From contig NZ_WNKT01000008.1 of assembly GCF_009720725.1 (NCBI RefSeq), positions 1-64,000 on the forward strand: DNA of 64,000 nt, written 5' to 3'. Position numbers and translations under genes: made by a program. Within the stretch, counting starts at the first letter, position 1. The number at the start of each line of letters is the position of its first letter. Origin of the DNA: Allochromatium palmeri (lineage in GTDB: Bacteria; Pseudomonadota; Gammaproteobacteria; Chromatiales; Chromatiaceae). The notes under the pieces were generated by a model that had not been told where the DNA came from, did no database searches, and saw nothing but the letters and a program-made list of their open reading frames with translations. Shown here piece by piece: positions 46,708 through 56,971 of this stretch.

Positions 46708-47733
46708 ATGACGAATCAATGGCGAGACTTCCTGACGGCTGGCGCGGCCTACAGCGACGCTGAGGGGCGCCTCCAGTTTACAGAGCCGACGACACCCACG
46801 GCCTGCCGGCTGTTCGATCTCTCGCATCTGGGGCTGATCGCCGTGCGCGGCGCGGACACGGTCAGCTTTCTGCAGGGACAGCTCAGCAACGACATCCGCG
46901 AGCTGTCGGCCAGTCACACCCAGCTCAGCGCGCATTGCAATCAAAAGGGGCGCATCCTGACGCTGTTCCGCGCCATGCGTCTGGGCGAGACCGTCTATCT
47001 CCAGGCGCCGCTGGAGCGCGTGGCGGCCAGTCTCCAGCACTTGAGCCGTTTTATCTTGCGCGCCAAGGTCACGCTGAGCGACGCCAGTGACGAGCTGGTG
47101 CGCCTTGGGCTGGCGGGCGAGACGGCCCCGGATCTGCTCGCCGCTCAGGGTCTGCCGGCGCCTGAACTGGACAACGGCCTGGCTCAGTCCGACGAGATCG
47201 CCGTGATCCGGATTCCGGGTGCCACGCCCCGTTTCGAAATCCTCGGCCCCTTCGCGCCGCTGCGCGCGCTCTGGGAAGCACTCGCGCCCCAGGCCGCGCC
47301 CGCCAATGCCGCTGACTGGACCCGGCTCGACATTCAGGCCGGTCTGCCGAACGTCTATGACCGGACGGTCGAGACCTTCGTACCGCAGATGCTCAATCTG
47401 CAACTCATCGACGGTGTGAGCTTCAATAAGGGCTGTTATACCGGCCAGGAAGTCGTCGCCCGGATGCAGTTTCTCGGCAAGCTCAAGCGGCGGATGTATC
47501 TGGCCGAGGTCGAGCGCGACACGCCGCCCCAACCGGGCGAGGAACTCTTCAATGCGTCCAGCGCCTCGCAACAGACCGATGGCTGGGTAGTCGACGCCTG
47601 CCCGCTCGGTGATGCGCGTCACGCCCTGCTGGCCGTCACCGAGATCGCCGCCGTCGACGCGGGCGAGATCCGGCTGGGCGCGGATGGACCTGTGCTGAGT
47701 CTGCGCGAACCGCCCTATGGGTTTCCGGCCTAG
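46708..47733 (+). CDS. ygfZ: YgfZ/GcvT-like folate-binding protein
   Basis: 341 residues. The hallmark KGCYTGQEVVAR (with the Cys needed for function) is at about residues 242-253, and DLSHLGLIAVRGADTVSFLQGQLSNDI is the GcvT-like start. YgfZ uses tetrahydrofolate to help build certain Fe-S clusters, including that of MiaB. The ATG at 46708 matches the family, although the frame is open far upstream. It is divergent from the RNase gene. Confidence 0.92.
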   Translation: MTNQWRDFLTAGAAYSDAEGRLQFTEPTTPTACRLFDLSHLGLIAVRGADTVSFLQGQLSNDIRELSASHTQLSAHCNQKGRILTLFRAMRLGETVYLQAPLERVAASLQHLSRFILRAKVTLSDASDELVRLGLAGETAPDLLAAQGLPAPELDNGLAQSDEIAVIRIPGATPRFEILGPFAPLRALWEALAPQAAPANAADWTRLDIQAGLPNVYDRTVETFVPQMLNLQLIDGVSFNKGCYTGQEVVARMQFLGKLKRRMYLAEVERDTPPQPGEELFNASSASQQTDGWVVDACPLGDARHALLAVTEIAAVDAGEIRLGADGPVLSLREPPYGFPA

Positions 47734-47835
47734 CCACGCGGCAGGACCGACAGGCGACCATCACACTGAGTTGTGAACGTGCGCACAGAAAACAGGCGTG
47801 CGTTGACGTTATCTGTGATGGCTGCCTCTCATTCT

Positions 47836-47853
47836 GGTACGCTTTTCTGTACC
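47836..47853. promoter_or_regulatory. Candidate operator of the YefM-YoeB module
   Basis: GGTAC-gcttttct-GTACC (47836-47853) is an inverted repeat 22 bases before the yefM ATG. The GTAC cores recall the TGTACA motif of YefM operators. Antitoxin-toxin complexes usually repress their own gene through such repeats. Confidence 0.4.
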
Positions 47854-47874
47854 GACATGTCTCGGAGCCTTTAC

Positions 47875-48126
47875 ATGGACGCCATCAGCTATACCGCCGC
47901 GCGCGCCAACCTGTCCAAAACCATGGAGCGGGTCTGCAACGACCACACGCCCGTCATTATTACGCGCAAAAGCGAATCCCCCGTGGTTATGATCTCGCTC
48001 GAAGACTACCAGTCCATGGAGGAAACAGCCTATCTGCTGCGCTCGCCGGCCAATGCGCGCCGGCTGCTCGACTCCATCGCCCAACTGGAATCAGGACAGG
48101 GAATCGAGCGAGACCTCCTTGAATGA
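47875..48126 (+). CDS. yefM: Antitoxin YefM (Phd family)
   Basis: 83 residues: MDAISYTAARANLSKTMERVCNDHTPVIITRKSESPVVMISLEDYQSMEETAYLL, the Phd/YefM fold, followed by the toxin-wrapping helix. It binds its operator and neutralises YoeB. The stop overlaps the toxin start (ATGA). An in-frame ATG at 47857 would add six residues. Confidence 0.93.
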   Translation: MDAISYTAARANLSKTMERVCNDHTPVIITRKSESPVVMISLEDYQSMEETAYLLRSPANARRLLDSIAQLESGQGIERDLLE

Positions 48127-48392
48127 AGCTGACTTTCTCCAGCCACGCTTGGGACGAGTATCTCTATTGGCAGCAGACCGACAAAGCCATGCTCAAGCGC
48201 ATCAACGCCCTGATCAAAGACATTCAGCGCACACCCTTCGAAGGTCTCGGCAAACCGGAAGCCTTGAAGCACGGGCTGTCCGGCTATTGGTCACGGCGCA
48301 TCAATGCTGAGCACCGAATCATCTACACAGTCGTCGACGAGGCCATCCTGATCGCTCAACTGCGCTACCACTACACCGACCGCAACACTTAA
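48123..48392 (+). CDS. yoeB: Toxin YoeB
   Basis: 89 residues, a ribosome-dependent mRNA endonuclease. Typical YoeB features are [56 protein letters not shown] and the C-terminal QLRYHYTD. The residues used in catalysis (Glu of the GLGKPE part, Arg, and the late His-Tyr) are all present, so it is probably active. It ends overlapping lysS (opposite strand) by four bases, with no terminator between. Confidence 0.94.
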   Translation: MKLTFSSHAWDEYLYWQQTDKAMLKRINALIKDIQRTPFEGLGKPEALKHGLSGYWSRRINAEHRIIYTVVDEAILIAQLRYHYTDRNT

Positions 48393-49906
48393 ATCGACTC
48401 CGGGCGCATGTGCGGGAACAGCAGCACGTCGCGGATCGAGGGCGAATCGGTGAAGAGCATCACCAGCCGGTCGATGCCGATGCCCTCGCCCGCGGTCGGC
48501 GGCAGGCCATGCTCCAGGGCGCGGACATAGTCGGCGTCATAGTACATGGCCTCCTGATCGCCGGCCTCCTTTTCGGCCACCTGAGCGCGGAAGCGCTCGG
48601 CCTGATCCTCGGCGTCGTTCAGCTCCGAGAAGCCGTTGGCGATTTCGCGCCCGCCGACGAAGAACTCGAAGCGGTCGGTGACGAAGGGATCGTCATCATT
48701 GCGCCGCGCCAGCGGTGAGACTTCGGTCGGATAACGGGTGATGAAGGTCGGGTCCATCAACCGACTCTCGACCGTGTGCTCGAACAGTTCGATGTGCAGC
48801 TTGCCCAGACCCCAGCCCGGCTTGGGCGTGATACCGTGACGCTCGACCACTGACCGCGCGCGATCCAGGTCGTCGAGATCCGCGTCGCTCAGGTCGGGAT
48901 TGAACTGAAGAATCGCCTCGCGCACGCTCAGCCGCGCGAAGGGTTGGCCAAAGTCGTAGCTCGCGCCCTGATACTGGATCTGGGTGGTGCCCAGCACCTC
49001 GGTGGTCAGACGGCGCAGCATGTCCTCGGTCAGATCCATCAGATCGTGATAGTCGGCATAGGCCTCGTAGAACTCCAGCATGGTGAACTCGGGGTTGTGC
49101 CGGGTCGAGAGTCCTTCGTTTCGGAAGTTACGGTTGATCTCGTAGACCTTCTCGAAACCGCCGACCACCAGCCGCTTGAGGAACAACTCAGGCGCGATGC
49201 GCAAAAAGAGTTGCATGTCGAGCGCGTTGTGATGGGTGATGAAGGGCCGCGCCACCGCGCCGCCCGGAATCACCTGCATCATCGGCGTCTCGACCTCCAG
49301 ATAGCCCCGCCCGTTGAGATAGTCGCGGATGAACTGCACGATCGCGGTGCGCACGCGGAAGGTCTCGCGCGTGGCCGTGTTCATGATCAGATCGAGATAG
49401 CGCTGCCGATAGCGGCTCTCCATATCGGTCAGACCGTGGAACTTCTCGGGCAGCGGACGCAGTGCCTTGGTCAGCAGTCGCAGACTGTCGCAGCGGATCG
49501 ACAGCTCGCCGGTCTTGGTCTTGAACACCTGTCCCTCGACACCGACGATGTCACCCAGATCCAGCTCGCGCTTGAAGTGATCATAGGTCTCCTCGCCGAC
49601 CTGATCGCGCTGGACGAAGATCTGCACGCGCGCTGACATGTCCTGGATATGGGCAAAGCTCGCCTTGCCCATGATGCGCCGCGTCATCAGCCGTCCGGCC
49701 AGCTTGACGCGCACCGCGCGCGCTTCCAGCTCAGCCGCGTCGAGCGCCTCGTACTCGGCCAGCAGCTCGCCCGCCAGGGCGTCACGCCGAAAGTCGTTCG
49801 GGAAGGCGTTGCCGCGCTCGCGCAGACGTGCCAGCTTTTCGCGCCGCTGGGCGATCAGTTTGTTCTCGTCGAGCGCCTCGGTGGCGGTTGATGACTCGTC
49901 GCTCAT
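48389..49906 (-). CDS. lysS: Lysyl-tRNA synthetase (class II)
   Basis: 505 residues. The anticodon-binding OB fold (about 60-175) precedes a class II core with motif 2 [34 protein letters not shown] and motif 3 [27 protein letters not shown]. Nothing is missing. It lies 31 bases after prfB, the same order as in E. coli, and its end overlaps the end of yoeB on the other strand. Confidence 0.96.
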   Translation of the reverse strand: MSDESSTATEALDENKLIAQRREKLARLRERGNAFPNDFRRDALAGELLAEYEALDAAELEARAVRVKLAGRLMTRRIMGKASFAHIQDMSARVQIFVQRDQVGEETYDHFKRELDLGDIVGVEGQVFKTKTGELSIRCDSLRLLTKALRPLPEKFHGLTDMESRYRQRYLDLIMNTATRETFRVRTAIVQFIRDYLNGRGYLEVETPMMQVIPGGAVARPFITHHNALDMQLFLRIAPELFLKRLVVGGFEKVYEINRNFRNEGLSTRHNPEFTMLEFYEAYADYHDLMDLTEDMLRRLTTEVLGTTQIQYQGASYDFGQPFARLSVREAILQFNPDLSDADLDDLDRARSVVERHGITPKPGWGLGKLHIELFEHTVESRLMDPTFITRYPTEVSPLARRNDDDPFVTDRFEFFVGGREIANGFSELNDAEDQAERFRAQVAEKEAGDQEAMYYDADYVRALEHGLPPTAGEGIGIDRLVMLFTDSPSIRDVLLFPHMRPESI

Positions 49907-49937
49907 CGGCTTGATAGGCTCCAGTTGATCCAGTGGT

Positions 49938-51036
49938 TTACAGCCCGCTCTTCAAGCTGGCTTCGATGAAGGGGTCGAGATTGCCATCCAGCACGCCCTG
50001 GGTGTTGGCGATCTCCACGCCGGTGCGCAGATCCTTGATGCGCGACTGATCCAGCACATAGGACCGGATCTGACTGCCCCAGCCGATGTCGGACTTGGTT
50101 TCTTCCAGTGCTTGCTGGCTGGCGCGGCGCTTCTGCATCTCCAGCTCATAGAGCTTGGATTTGAGCTGCTTCATCGCCTGATCCTTGTTTTTGTGCTGCG
50201 AACGGTCGTTCTGGCACTGGACCACGATATTGGTCGGGTTGTGGGTGATGCGCACCGCCGATTCGGTCCGGTTGACGTGCTGACCACCGGCGCCGCTGGC
50301 GCGATAGACATCGATGCGCAGATCGGCTGGATTGATCTCGATCTCGACCGAGTCGTCGACCTCGGGCGAGACGAACACCGACGAGAAGGACGTATGACGG
50401 CGGTTGCCCGAGTCGAAGGGCGACTTGCGCACCAGACGGTGCACGCCGATCTCGGTGCGCAGCCAGCCGAAGGCATGGTCGCCCTCGAACTTGATGGTCG
50501 CCGACTTGATGCCCGCGACCTCGCCCGGCGAGACTTCCATCAGCTCGGTCTTGAAGCCACGACGCTCGCCCCAGCGCAGATACATGCGCAGCAGCATCTC
50601 GGCCCAGTCCTGCGCCTCGGTGCCGCCCGAACCGGCCTGGATGTCGACAAAGGCGTTGCAGGCGTCCATTTCGCCGGAGAACATGCGCCGGAACTCCAGC
50701 TCGGACACGCGCCCCTCGTGGCTTTTGAGATCGACGACGAGCGATTCAAGAGTCGCCTCGTCGGACTCTTCGGCCGCGAGTGCCAGCAGATCATCGGCAT
50801 CGGCGAGCGCGGCGGTCATTTCGTCGACCGTGAGCACCACGGCTTCCAGACTGGCGCGCTCGCGTCCGAGCGCCTGGGCGCGGCTCGGATCGTTCCAGAT
50901 GGTCGGATCTTCGAGTTCGCGCAGGACTTCAGTCAGCCGATCTTTGCGTTCGGCATAGTCAAAGATACCCCCTGAGGGACTCGACACGTCCCTTCAGGTC
51001 GGCGATATGATTGGCGATCGGATTGATGTCGAGCAT
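49938..51036 (-). CDS. prfB: Peptide chain release factor 2, with programmed +1 frameshift
   Basis: The gene is read in two parts: codons 1-25 (51036 to 50962, [20 protein letters not shown] then LRGYL) and, after a +1 shift at the in-frame UGA, 50960 to 49938 ([20 protein letters not shown] onward), about 365 residues in all. RF2 ends translation at UGA and UAA. The SPFDSG anticodon-like tripeptide region ([14 protein letters not shown]) and the GGQ motif ([18 protein letters not shown]) are intact. The start matches E. coli RF2 in length. It forms an operon with lysS. Confidence 0.95.
50958..50973 (-). promoter_or_regulatory. RF2 programmed frameshift site
   Basis: On the minus strand AGGGGGTATCTTTGAC: a Shine-Dalgarno-like AGGGGG, three bases, then CTT TGA C, in which the ribosome slips +1 at CUU when UGA is decoded slowly. 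RF2 shortage thus raises RF2 synthesis. Almost identical to E. coli. Confidence 0.95.
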
Positions 51037-51461
51037 GAGCAGTCCCGGCCGGATAAAAGTTCGGAATCATAACCCGTTGTAACAGTGGGTTTCCAGTGTC
51101 GCCAAATCGTGGAGCCAGCGCGCCCGGCAAGGCGACGGACCTCTGAGCGCCTATCGCCTGTGAAGCCCGGATAAAATCGCATCTTATTGTGTGCGCTGAA
51201 CGCGCTGACAGCGGGCCTCAACCGGGGTTGGCGTGCGCGAACCAGGGTGACTTTATATGACTCGGGCCGTGATCCAAGCCATCGTGCCATTGCCCGACCA
51301 CGCCGCTACCATTAGACTTAGGAATCGACCTGACACAAACGTCGCTGGAATCCGTCGGACAGTCCGCGTTCGGACCGGACCAGCCGCCTCCCGACAGCGT
51401 TCCAATCCGCGTCGAATTTCCGAATCCATCCATACCAACGCCCCATTTGTTAGGAGCCCGC
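51037..51461. other. 425-base divergent intergenic region between prfB and ndk
   Basis: No convincing coding frame or RNA gene. A TATGAT at 51066-51071 (minus strand) is a possible -10 of prfB. The plus-strand promoter for ndk is listed separately. Confidence 0.45.
51290..51318 (+). promoter_or_regulatory. Candidate promoter for the ndk cluster
   Basis: TTGCCC (51290-51295), 17 bases, TAGACT (51313-51318). It lies about 140 bases upstream of ndk, and TAGGAG (51451-51456) is the ribosome site. Medium match only. Confidence 0.35.
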
Positions 51462-51890
51462 ATGGCTATTGAGCGTACCCTGTCCATTATCAAACCGAAC
51501 GCCGTCGCTAAGGACGCCATTGGCGCCATCCTGAGTCGCTTCGAGGCCGCCGACCTCAAGATCGTCGCGGCGCGTATGCTGCACATGAGCCGCGAGCAGG
51601 CCAGCGCCTTCTATGCCGTGCATCAGGGCAAGCCCTTCTTCGATGAACTGGTCGACTTCATGAGCTCCGGCCCGGTCATGGTCCAGGTGCTGGAAGGCGA
51701 GGACGCTGTGACCAAGAATCGTGACATCATGGGCGCCACCAACCCGGCCCAGGCTGCGCCCGGTACCATCCGCGCCGATTTCGCCGACTCCTTCACCGAG
51801 AACGCCGCGCACGGCTCGGACTCGCCCGAGAACGCTGCCGTCGAGATCGCGTTCTTCTTCCCTGAGGGCGTCTGCCCCCGCACCCGCTGA
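51462..51890 (+). CDS. ndk: Nucleoside diphosphate kinase
   Basis: 142 residues. It transfers the gamma phosphate between nucleoside triphosphates through a phosphohistidine. The N-terminus [20 protein letters not shown] and the catalytic His in [21 protein letters not shown] are standard. The ATG at 51462 is preceded by TAGGAG. It is the first gene of the ndk-rlmN-pilW-rodZ-hisS-yfgM-bamB-der run. Confidence 0.96.
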   Translation: MAIERTLSIIKPNAVAKDAIGAILSRFEAADLKIVAARMLHMSREQASAFYAVHQGKPFFDELVDFMSSGPVMVQVLEGEDAVTKNRDIMGATNPAQAAPGTIRADFADSFTENAAHGSDSPENAAVEIAFFFPEGVCPRTR

Positions 51891-51910
51891 TCGAGACGAT
51901 CAGGACCGCC

Positions 51911-53008
51911 ATGAGCGCCATTTCAACCAAGCCCAATCCGCTCGACCTCGACCTCGCCGGCTGCGAGTCGCTGGTGATCGCGCTGGGGTTCAAGGCGTTT
52001 CATGGCCGTAATCTCTTCAAGTGGCTGCACAAGCATGGCGTCGTCGACTTCGACGCCATGACGGATCTGCCCAAGACGCTGCGCACCGCCCTGCTCGATA
52101 CCGCCGAGATCCGGCTGCCCCGCATCCTCCAGACCCATCCATCCGCCGATGGCACCATCAAGTGGGTGATGGAGCTGACCGACGGGCAGCGGGTCGAGAC
52201 CGTGTTCATCCCTGAAGGCAAGCGCAGCACCATCTGCGTGTCGTCGCAAGTCGGCTGTGCGCTCGAATGCGCCTTCTGCGCCACCGCGCGCCAGGGGTTC
52301 AACCGCAATCTGAACGTCTCCGAGATCATCGGCCAGGTCTGGCATGCCGCGCGCCAGCTCGACGCCTCGCCGACCAATGTGGTCATGATGGGCATGGGTG
52401 AGCCGCTGGCCAATTTCGAGGCTGCCGTCACGGCCATGGATATCATGCAGGATGATCTGGCCTACATGCTGGCCAAGCACCGCGTGACCCTGAGCACCTC
52501 GGGCATCGTGCCCAACATCTATCGGCTGCGCGAAGTCAGCGATGTCTCGCTGGCCGTCTCGCTGCACGCGCCGACCGATGCACTGCGCGACGAACTGGTG
52601 CCGATCAACCGCAAGTATCCACTCGCCGAGCTGATGCCGGCCTGCAAGCACTATGTCGCCGGCGACAAACGGCGCAAGATCACCTGGGAATACGTGATGC
52701 TCGATGGCATCAACGACAGCCTGGCCCAGGCCAAGCAGCTCATCCGACTGCTCGAAGGCATACCCTCCAAGGTCAATCTGATCCCCTTCAATCCCTTCAC
52801 CGGCAGCGACTTCGGTACCTCGCCGCCGGAACGGGTCGAAGCCTTCCGCGAGCGTCTGGCCCGCTCCGGGATCTTCACCATGACGCGCAAGACCCGTGGC
52901 GATGAGATCGCGGCGGCCTGTGGTCAACTGGTCGGACGGGTCGAGGATCGCACCGGACGGCTCGGGCGCGTGCGGATCGAAACCCACAGCCGGGTGAGCG
53001 TGCGATGA
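51911..53008 (+). CDS. rlmN: 23S rRNA/tRNA adenine C2 methyltransferase RlmN
   Basis: 365 residues. Radical-SAM enzyme with the cluster motif [11 protein letters not shown]. The catalytic second Cys lies in the C-terminal [13 protein letters not shown] and the acceptor Cys in [15 protein letters not shown]-type sequence upstream is not needed. [16 protein letters not shown] and [22 protein letters not shown] are family signatures. It methylates A2503 of 23S rRNA and A37 of some tRNAs. It starts 20 bases after ndk and overlaps pilW by four. Confidence 0.95.
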   Translation: MSAISTKPNPLDLDLAGCESLVIALGFKAFHGRNLFKWLHKHGVVDFDAMTDLPKTLRTALLDTAEIRLPRILQTHPSADGTIKWVMELTDGQRVETVFIPEGKRSTICVSSQVGCALECAFCATARQGFNRNLNVSEIIGQVWHAARQLDASPTNVVMMGMGEPLANFEAAVTAMDIMQDDLAYMLAKHRVTLSTSGIVPNIYRLREVSDVSLAVSLHAPTDALRDELVPINRKYPLAELMPACKHYVAGDKRRKITWEYVMLDGINDSLAQAKQLIRLLEGIPSKVNLIPFNPFTGSDFGTSPPERVEAFRERLARSGIFTMTRKTRGDEIAAACGQLVGRVEDRTGRLGRVRIETHSRVSVR

Positions 53009-53787
53009 AGATACCGGGGTTGGCGGTACGCCTGTCTCTCGTGCTGAGTCTCTGTCTGTCACTGCTCGCCTGCGGCGGCAAGTCGACGAAGACCGGCGAC
53101 GAGGAACTGGGTCTGAGCCAACAGGACAGTCCGGCTGAACTCTATGTCGAACTCGCCAAGGAGTACTACCGGCTAGGGCAGACCGAGGTCGCGCTGCGCC
53201 GTGCCCAGCAGGCGGTCGAGACCGATAAAACCTATGCGCCCGCGCATGTTTGGCTGGCCTTTCTGCTCGAACAGTTGCAGCAGACCGATGAGGCGAGCAG
53301 GCACTATGAGCGTGCTGTGAAGCTCGCTCCGAACAATCCCGACGTCCTCAATGCCTACGGCTCTTTTCTATGCAATCAGCGCCGTTATGCCGAGGCCGAT
53401 GCTCAGTTCCTCAAGGCCGCTGGAAATCCGGTGTATTCGACGCCCTGGATCGCCCTGACCAATGCGGGCAACTGCGCCATCGAGGGGGGCGATACAGCCA
53501 AGGCCGAGCTCCACTACCGCGCGGCCATTCAGTCGAACGCGACCTTCGGCGCGCCCCTGGCCAGTCTGGCCGAACTGGCTATGCAGCGTGGCGATGCCCA
53601 AAGCGCCAAGGATTTGATCGACCGTTATTTCAAGCCGGATACGGTTCGCACACCGGCGGCCTCACGTACCGCCCTTCAGGTCGGTATCCAGGCCGAGCGT
53701 GCGCTCGGCAACCGCAAGCGTGCCGCGTTCTATCAGAACGCGTTGAAAAAGAACTTCCCTGATACGGCAACGAGCCGCGCCCCCTAG
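53005..53787 (+). CDS. pilW: Type IV pilus biogenesis lipoprotein PilW/PilF
   Basis: 260 residues. A lipoprotein signal ([11 protein letters not shown], Cys about residue 22) is followed by tetratricopeptide repeats (about 45-240), with [53 protein letters not shown] and [20 protein letters not shown]. It is needed for assembly of the PilQ secretin. The start overlaps the rlmN stop (ATGA). Position in the gene run matches the E. coli yfgB-yfgA interval. Confidence 0.88.
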   Translation: MKIPGLAVRLSLVLSLCLSLLACGGKSTKTGDEELGLSQQDSPAELYVELAKEYYRLGQTEVALRRAQQAVETDKTYAPAHVWLAFLLEQLQQTDEASRHYERAVKLAPNNPDVLNAYGSFLCNQRRYAEADAQFLKAAGNPVYSTPWIALTNAGNCAIEGGDTAKAELHYRAAIQSNATFGAPLASLAELAMQRGDAQSAKDLIDRYFKPDTVRTPAASRTALQVGIQAERALGNRKRAAFYQNALKKNFPDTATSRAP

Positions 53788-53899
53788 GATATGACCTTGA
53801 CCAGGGCCCTCGCCCATTGGCGCTCAAAGCCACTGGATGACGTTGCGAATCGCCCAATTACGTGACATCGCCTACTGACACTCGACCACTGATCACGCC

Positions 53900-54949
53900 A
53901 TGAGCTCATCGATCAATACCATGCCTTCAGACGATCCCAAAACGCTGGAGCCACACGACACCTCAGGCCGCCGACTGCGCGCGCTGCGCGAGTCTCGCAA
54001 GCTCGATATCGATCGGGTCGCGGCTCAACTCCATCTTCAGCGTCATGTCGTGGAGGCTATCGAGGGCGATCAATACGAGCGTCTGCCGGCCCCCGTGTTC
54101 GTCGTGGGGTATATCAAGAATTATGCCCGACTCCTCGGGGCGGATCCGACGCCCATCGTCGCCGCGTATCGGGCCGCCGTTCCAACCCGCGAGATCAGTC
54201 TGGGCGAAGCATCGAGTTATGCGAATGATGCGGCGGATTCTTCCGGACTCGGGCGCTGGGGCTGGGTGGCTGGCGTGCTGCTGATTGGCCTGGCGGCGGG
54301 CGTCGTCACGTTCTGGCTGCGAGGTCAGAGCAGTTCCGAACTGGAGTCGGGCGCGCTTGCCCTATTCCCCAAGGTCGAGGATTCAGCGAGCCTGACCCCG
54401 GATTCATCCACGGCCAAGACCACAGCCGTGCCACAACCCGAGACTAAATCGACGCTCTCCGCGCCTCCTGAGAGTATCCCGCTCAGACGCGCCGAGCCGT
54501 CGACGAGTCCCGGCACGCCCACGACCTCCGAAACCACAGTACCGGCGGAAACCCTGGTCGCCGCCAACACGCTCGTCAGCACCCCAGATACACCCGAAAC
54601 GCCGGCCGAAGAACCCCCGGTTGCGTCAGATGAGGAAGACGGCGCGGACAGCCCAACCGAAACGGCCGCCGCAGACGAACCGGCGCCCCAGACAACCTCT
54701 ACCGAGGTCGTGCTCGAATTCACCGGGACGTGCTGGATCGATGTGCGTGGCGCCAACGGTCGTGTGGTGCTCAATGGCGAGATGCGCTCAGGCGACCGGC
54801 GCGTGCTCGACGGCGAACCGCCCTACAAGTTCGTCATCGGCAATGCCGCCGCGACCCAACTGACGATCGGCGGCCGGCCCTTTGATCTCAAGGGCCGCGC
54901 CCAGGGCAATGTCGCCCGCTTCTCGCTCGATCCCAATGCCGTCGAATGA
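53900..54949 (+). CDS. rodZ: RodZ-like cytoskeletal membrane protein
   Basis: 349 residues. An N-terminal helix-turn-helix (about 22-95: GRRLRALRESRKLDIDRVAAQLHLQRHVVEAIEGDQYERLP) is followed by a transmembrane helix (WGWVAGVLLIGLAAGVVTFWL), a long Pro/Thr/Glu-rich linker and a C-terminal DUF4115 domain (about 265-349: VLEFTGTCWIDVRGANGRVVLNGEM). RodZ links MreB to the membrane and sets rod shape. A 112-base gap separates it from pilW. hisS follows directly, where ispG usually stands. Confidence 0.88.
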   Translation: MSSSINTMPSDDPKTLEPHDTSGRRLRALRESRKLDIDRVAAQLHLQRHVVEAIEGDQYERLPAPVFVVGYIKNYARLLGADPTPIVAAYRAAVPTREISLGEASSYANDAADSSGLGRWGWVAGVLLIGLAAGVVTFWLRGQSSSELESGALALFPKVEDSASLTPDSSTAKTTAVPQPETKSTLSAPPESIPLRRAEPSTSPGTPTTSETTVPAETLVAANTLVSTPDTPETPAEEPPVASDEEDGADSPTETAAADEPAPQTTSTEVVLEFTGTCWIDVRGANGRVVLNGEMRSGDRRVLDGEPPYKFVIGNAAATQLTIGGRPFDLKGRAQGNVARFSLDPNAVE

Positions 54950-54995
54950 TCCCATCGGCCAGAACAGACAGCCGCGCTGAATCCTGCTCCCATCC

Positions 54996-56270
54996 ATGAG
55001 TAAATACATCCAAGCCATCCGTGGCATGAACGATATCCTGCCGGAGCGCATCGCGCTCTGGCAACACATCGAGCAGACCGCGCGCGCGGTGCTGGCCGGC
55101 TATGGCTACAACGAGATCCGCACCCCATTGGTCGAAGTGACTGAGCTGTTCAAGCGCTCCATCGGCGAGGTGACCGACATCGTCGAGAAGGAGATGTACA
55201 GCTTTGCCGACCGGCATGGCGACAGTCTCAGTCTGCGTCCCGAGGGCACGGCGAGCTGCGTGCGCGCCGCCATCGAGCATGGCCTGCTGGTCCAGCCGCA
55301 ACGGCTCTGGTATCAGGGACCGATGTTTCGCTACGAGCGCCCGCAGCGGGGCCGTTATCGTCAGTTCCATCAGATCGGCGTGGAAGCCTTCGGGCTGACC
55401 GGTCCGGATATCGACATCGAGGTCATCCTGCTCACTGCCCGGCTGTGGCGGCGTCTGGGACTGACCGGCTTCCGGCTGGAGATCAACACCCTGGGCGACA
55501 GCGACGAGCGTCAGGTCTATCGCGAACGTCTGGTGGCCTATCTCCAGGCGCGCGCCGATCAGCTCGACGCCGACAGCCAGCGCCGTCTGACCACCAATCC
55601 GCTGCGCATCCTCGACTCCAAGCACCCCGAGACCCAGCGTCTACTGACTGACGCCCCCAGTCTCATGGATGTTCTGGGCGAGGAGACGCGCTCGCACTTC
55701 GAGCGCCTGCGGGCCGGACTCGATGCCGCCGGCATTGACTATCAGGTCAATCCGCGTCTGGTGCGCGGTCTGGACTACTACAACCGCACCGTCTTCGAGT
55801 GGATCACCGAGGATCTCGGCGCTCAGGGGACGGTCTGCGCTGGCGGGCGCTATGATGGACTGGTCGAGCAGCTCGGCGGGCGTTCGACGCCGGCGGTGGG
55901 GTTTGCCATGGGCCTGGAGCGTCTGGTCGAGATCCTGGAGCAGTCCGGCTTCGCGCCCGCGCCGCGCCTCGATGCCTATCTGGTTGCCGTCGGCGAGCGT
56001 GCCGAAGCCGCCGCGCCGGCGCTGGCCGAGCAGCTGCGCGAGGCACTGCCGTCTCTGCGGTTGCAAGCGCACTGTGGCGGCGGCAGCTTCAAGAGCCAGT
56101 TCAAGAAGGCCGACAAAAGCGGCGCGCGTTTCGCCTTGATCCTGGGCGACGAGGAACTGGAACGCGGCGTCGTCGGCGTGAAGGATCTGCGCGGCGAGTC
56201 CGAACAGCGTGAGCTGCGCCACGCGGATCTGGCCGCTATTCTGGCCGAACTGATTCAACCTGAGGATTGA
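54996..56270 (+). CDS. hisS: Histidyl-tRNA synthetase
   Basis: 424 residues. Class II synthetase with [16 protein letters not shown] at the start, motif 2 [28 protein letters not shown], the histidine-binding [15 protein letters not shown] and motif 3 [13 protein letters not shown]. The anticodon-binding domain is at the C-terminus. Complete. The stop lies just before the GTG of yfgM. Confidence 0.96.
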   Translation: MSKYIQAIRGMNDILPERIALWQHIEQTARAVLAGYGYNEIRTPLVEVTELFKRSIGEVTDIVEKEMYSFADRHGDSLSLRPEGTASCVRAAIEHGLLVQPQRLWYQGPMFRYERPQRGRYRQFHQIGVEAFGLTGPDIDIEVILLTARLWRRLGLTGFRLEINTLGDSDERQVYRERLVAYLQARADQLDADSQRRLTTNPLRILDSKHPETQRLLTDAPSLMDVLGEETRSHFERLRAGLDAAGIDYQVNPRLVRGLDYYNRTVFEWITEDLGAQGTVCAGGRYDGLVEQLGGRSTPAVGFAMGLERLVEILEQSGFAPAPRLDAYLVAVGERAEAAAPALAEQLREALPSLRLQAHCGGGSFKSQFKKADKSGARFALILGDEELERGVVGVKDLRGESEQRELRHADLAAILAELIQPED

Positions 56271-56281
56271 CGGAGACTGTC

Positions 56282-56908
56282 GTGAGCTACGAAACCGACG
56301 AGGAAAAAGTCGAAGCCATCAAGAAATGGTGGAAGGACAATGGGCTGTCGGTGATCGCCGGCGCGGCCATCGGTCTGGGCGCTATCTGGGGCTGGCGACT
56401 GTGGATCGGCCATCAGGAAAGCACGGCCAGCCAGGCGTCACTCGCCTTCGAGCAGCTGATGATCAACGCCGCTGATCAACAGGCCGAGGCTGTCGCCAAA
56501 CAGGTCAAGCGTCTTGAGGACGATTTCGGCTCCACGCCCTACTCAGCGCTCGGCGAGCTGGTCGCGGCCAAGTCGCTCTATGAAGCGGGTCAGGCCAAGG
56601 ACGCCATGGCCACGTTCCAGAAGGCGATCGACACGGCCCCAGATCCGGCCATTGCACGTCTGGCTGCCGTGCGTCTGGCACGCCTCCAGTTCGCGGAGAA
56701 TCAACTCGATGCCGCCGCCAAGACCCTCGATCAATACGACGTCAGCCCCGCTTTCGCCGGTGAGTTCGCCGCCGTGCGTGGCGACATCGCCGCCGCACGC
56801 GGAGACCTGGAGGCGGCGCGCGCGGCCTATCAACGCGCGATCGAGTCCGGGAGCAGTCTCTCGCAACTCATCCGTCTCAAGCTCGACAACCTGCCTGCCG
56901 CCGGTTAG
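56282..56908 (+). CDS. yfgM: YfgM-like membrane-anchored TPR protein
   Basis: 208 residues from GTG 56282, six bases after GGAG; a TTG at 56267 is less likely because it overlaps the hisS stop. The N-terminus SYETDEEKVEAIKKWWKDNG is followed by a single membrane helix (LSVIAGAAIGLGAIWGW) and a periplasmic TPR-like domain. YfgM is an ancillary factor at the SecYEG translocon with PpiD. Position between hisS and bamB is the conserved one. Confidence 0.9.
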   Translation: MSYETDEEKVEAIKKWWKDNGLSVIAGAAIGLGAIWGWRLWIGHQESTASQASLAFEQLMINAADQQAEAVAKQVKRLEDDFGSTPYSALGELVAAKSLYEAGQAKDAMATFQKAIDTAPDPAIARLAAVRLARLQFAENQLDAAAKTLDQYDVSPAFAGEFAAVRGDIAAARGDLEAARAAYQRAIESGSSLSQLIRLKLDNLPAAG

Positions 56909-56924
56909 GCGGACTGGATAGCGC

Positions 56925-56961
56925 CGTCAACTACCCCGCCCTGAAGGACGGGATTTCTCGC
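56925..56961. repeat. IS200/IS605-like end hairpin in the yfgM-bamB gap
   Basis: The 63-base gap contains a hairpin with stem CCCGCCC (56935-56941), loop TGAA and GGACGGG (56946-56952), one mismatch at 56939/56948, flanked by CAACTAC and ATTTCTC. This whole arrangement closely resembles the right-end hairpin that follows tnpB genes of IS200/IS605-type elements, but no transposase or tnpB gene is present. Probably a relic or hitch-hiking piece. It might also reduce read-through into bamB. Confidence 0.5.
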
Positions 56962-56971
56962 GGAGGAACTG

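Noticed and set aside
51257-51472. Small open frame before ndk
   Set aside because: No ribosome site or recognisable sequence; it overlaps the promoter and ribosome site of ndk.
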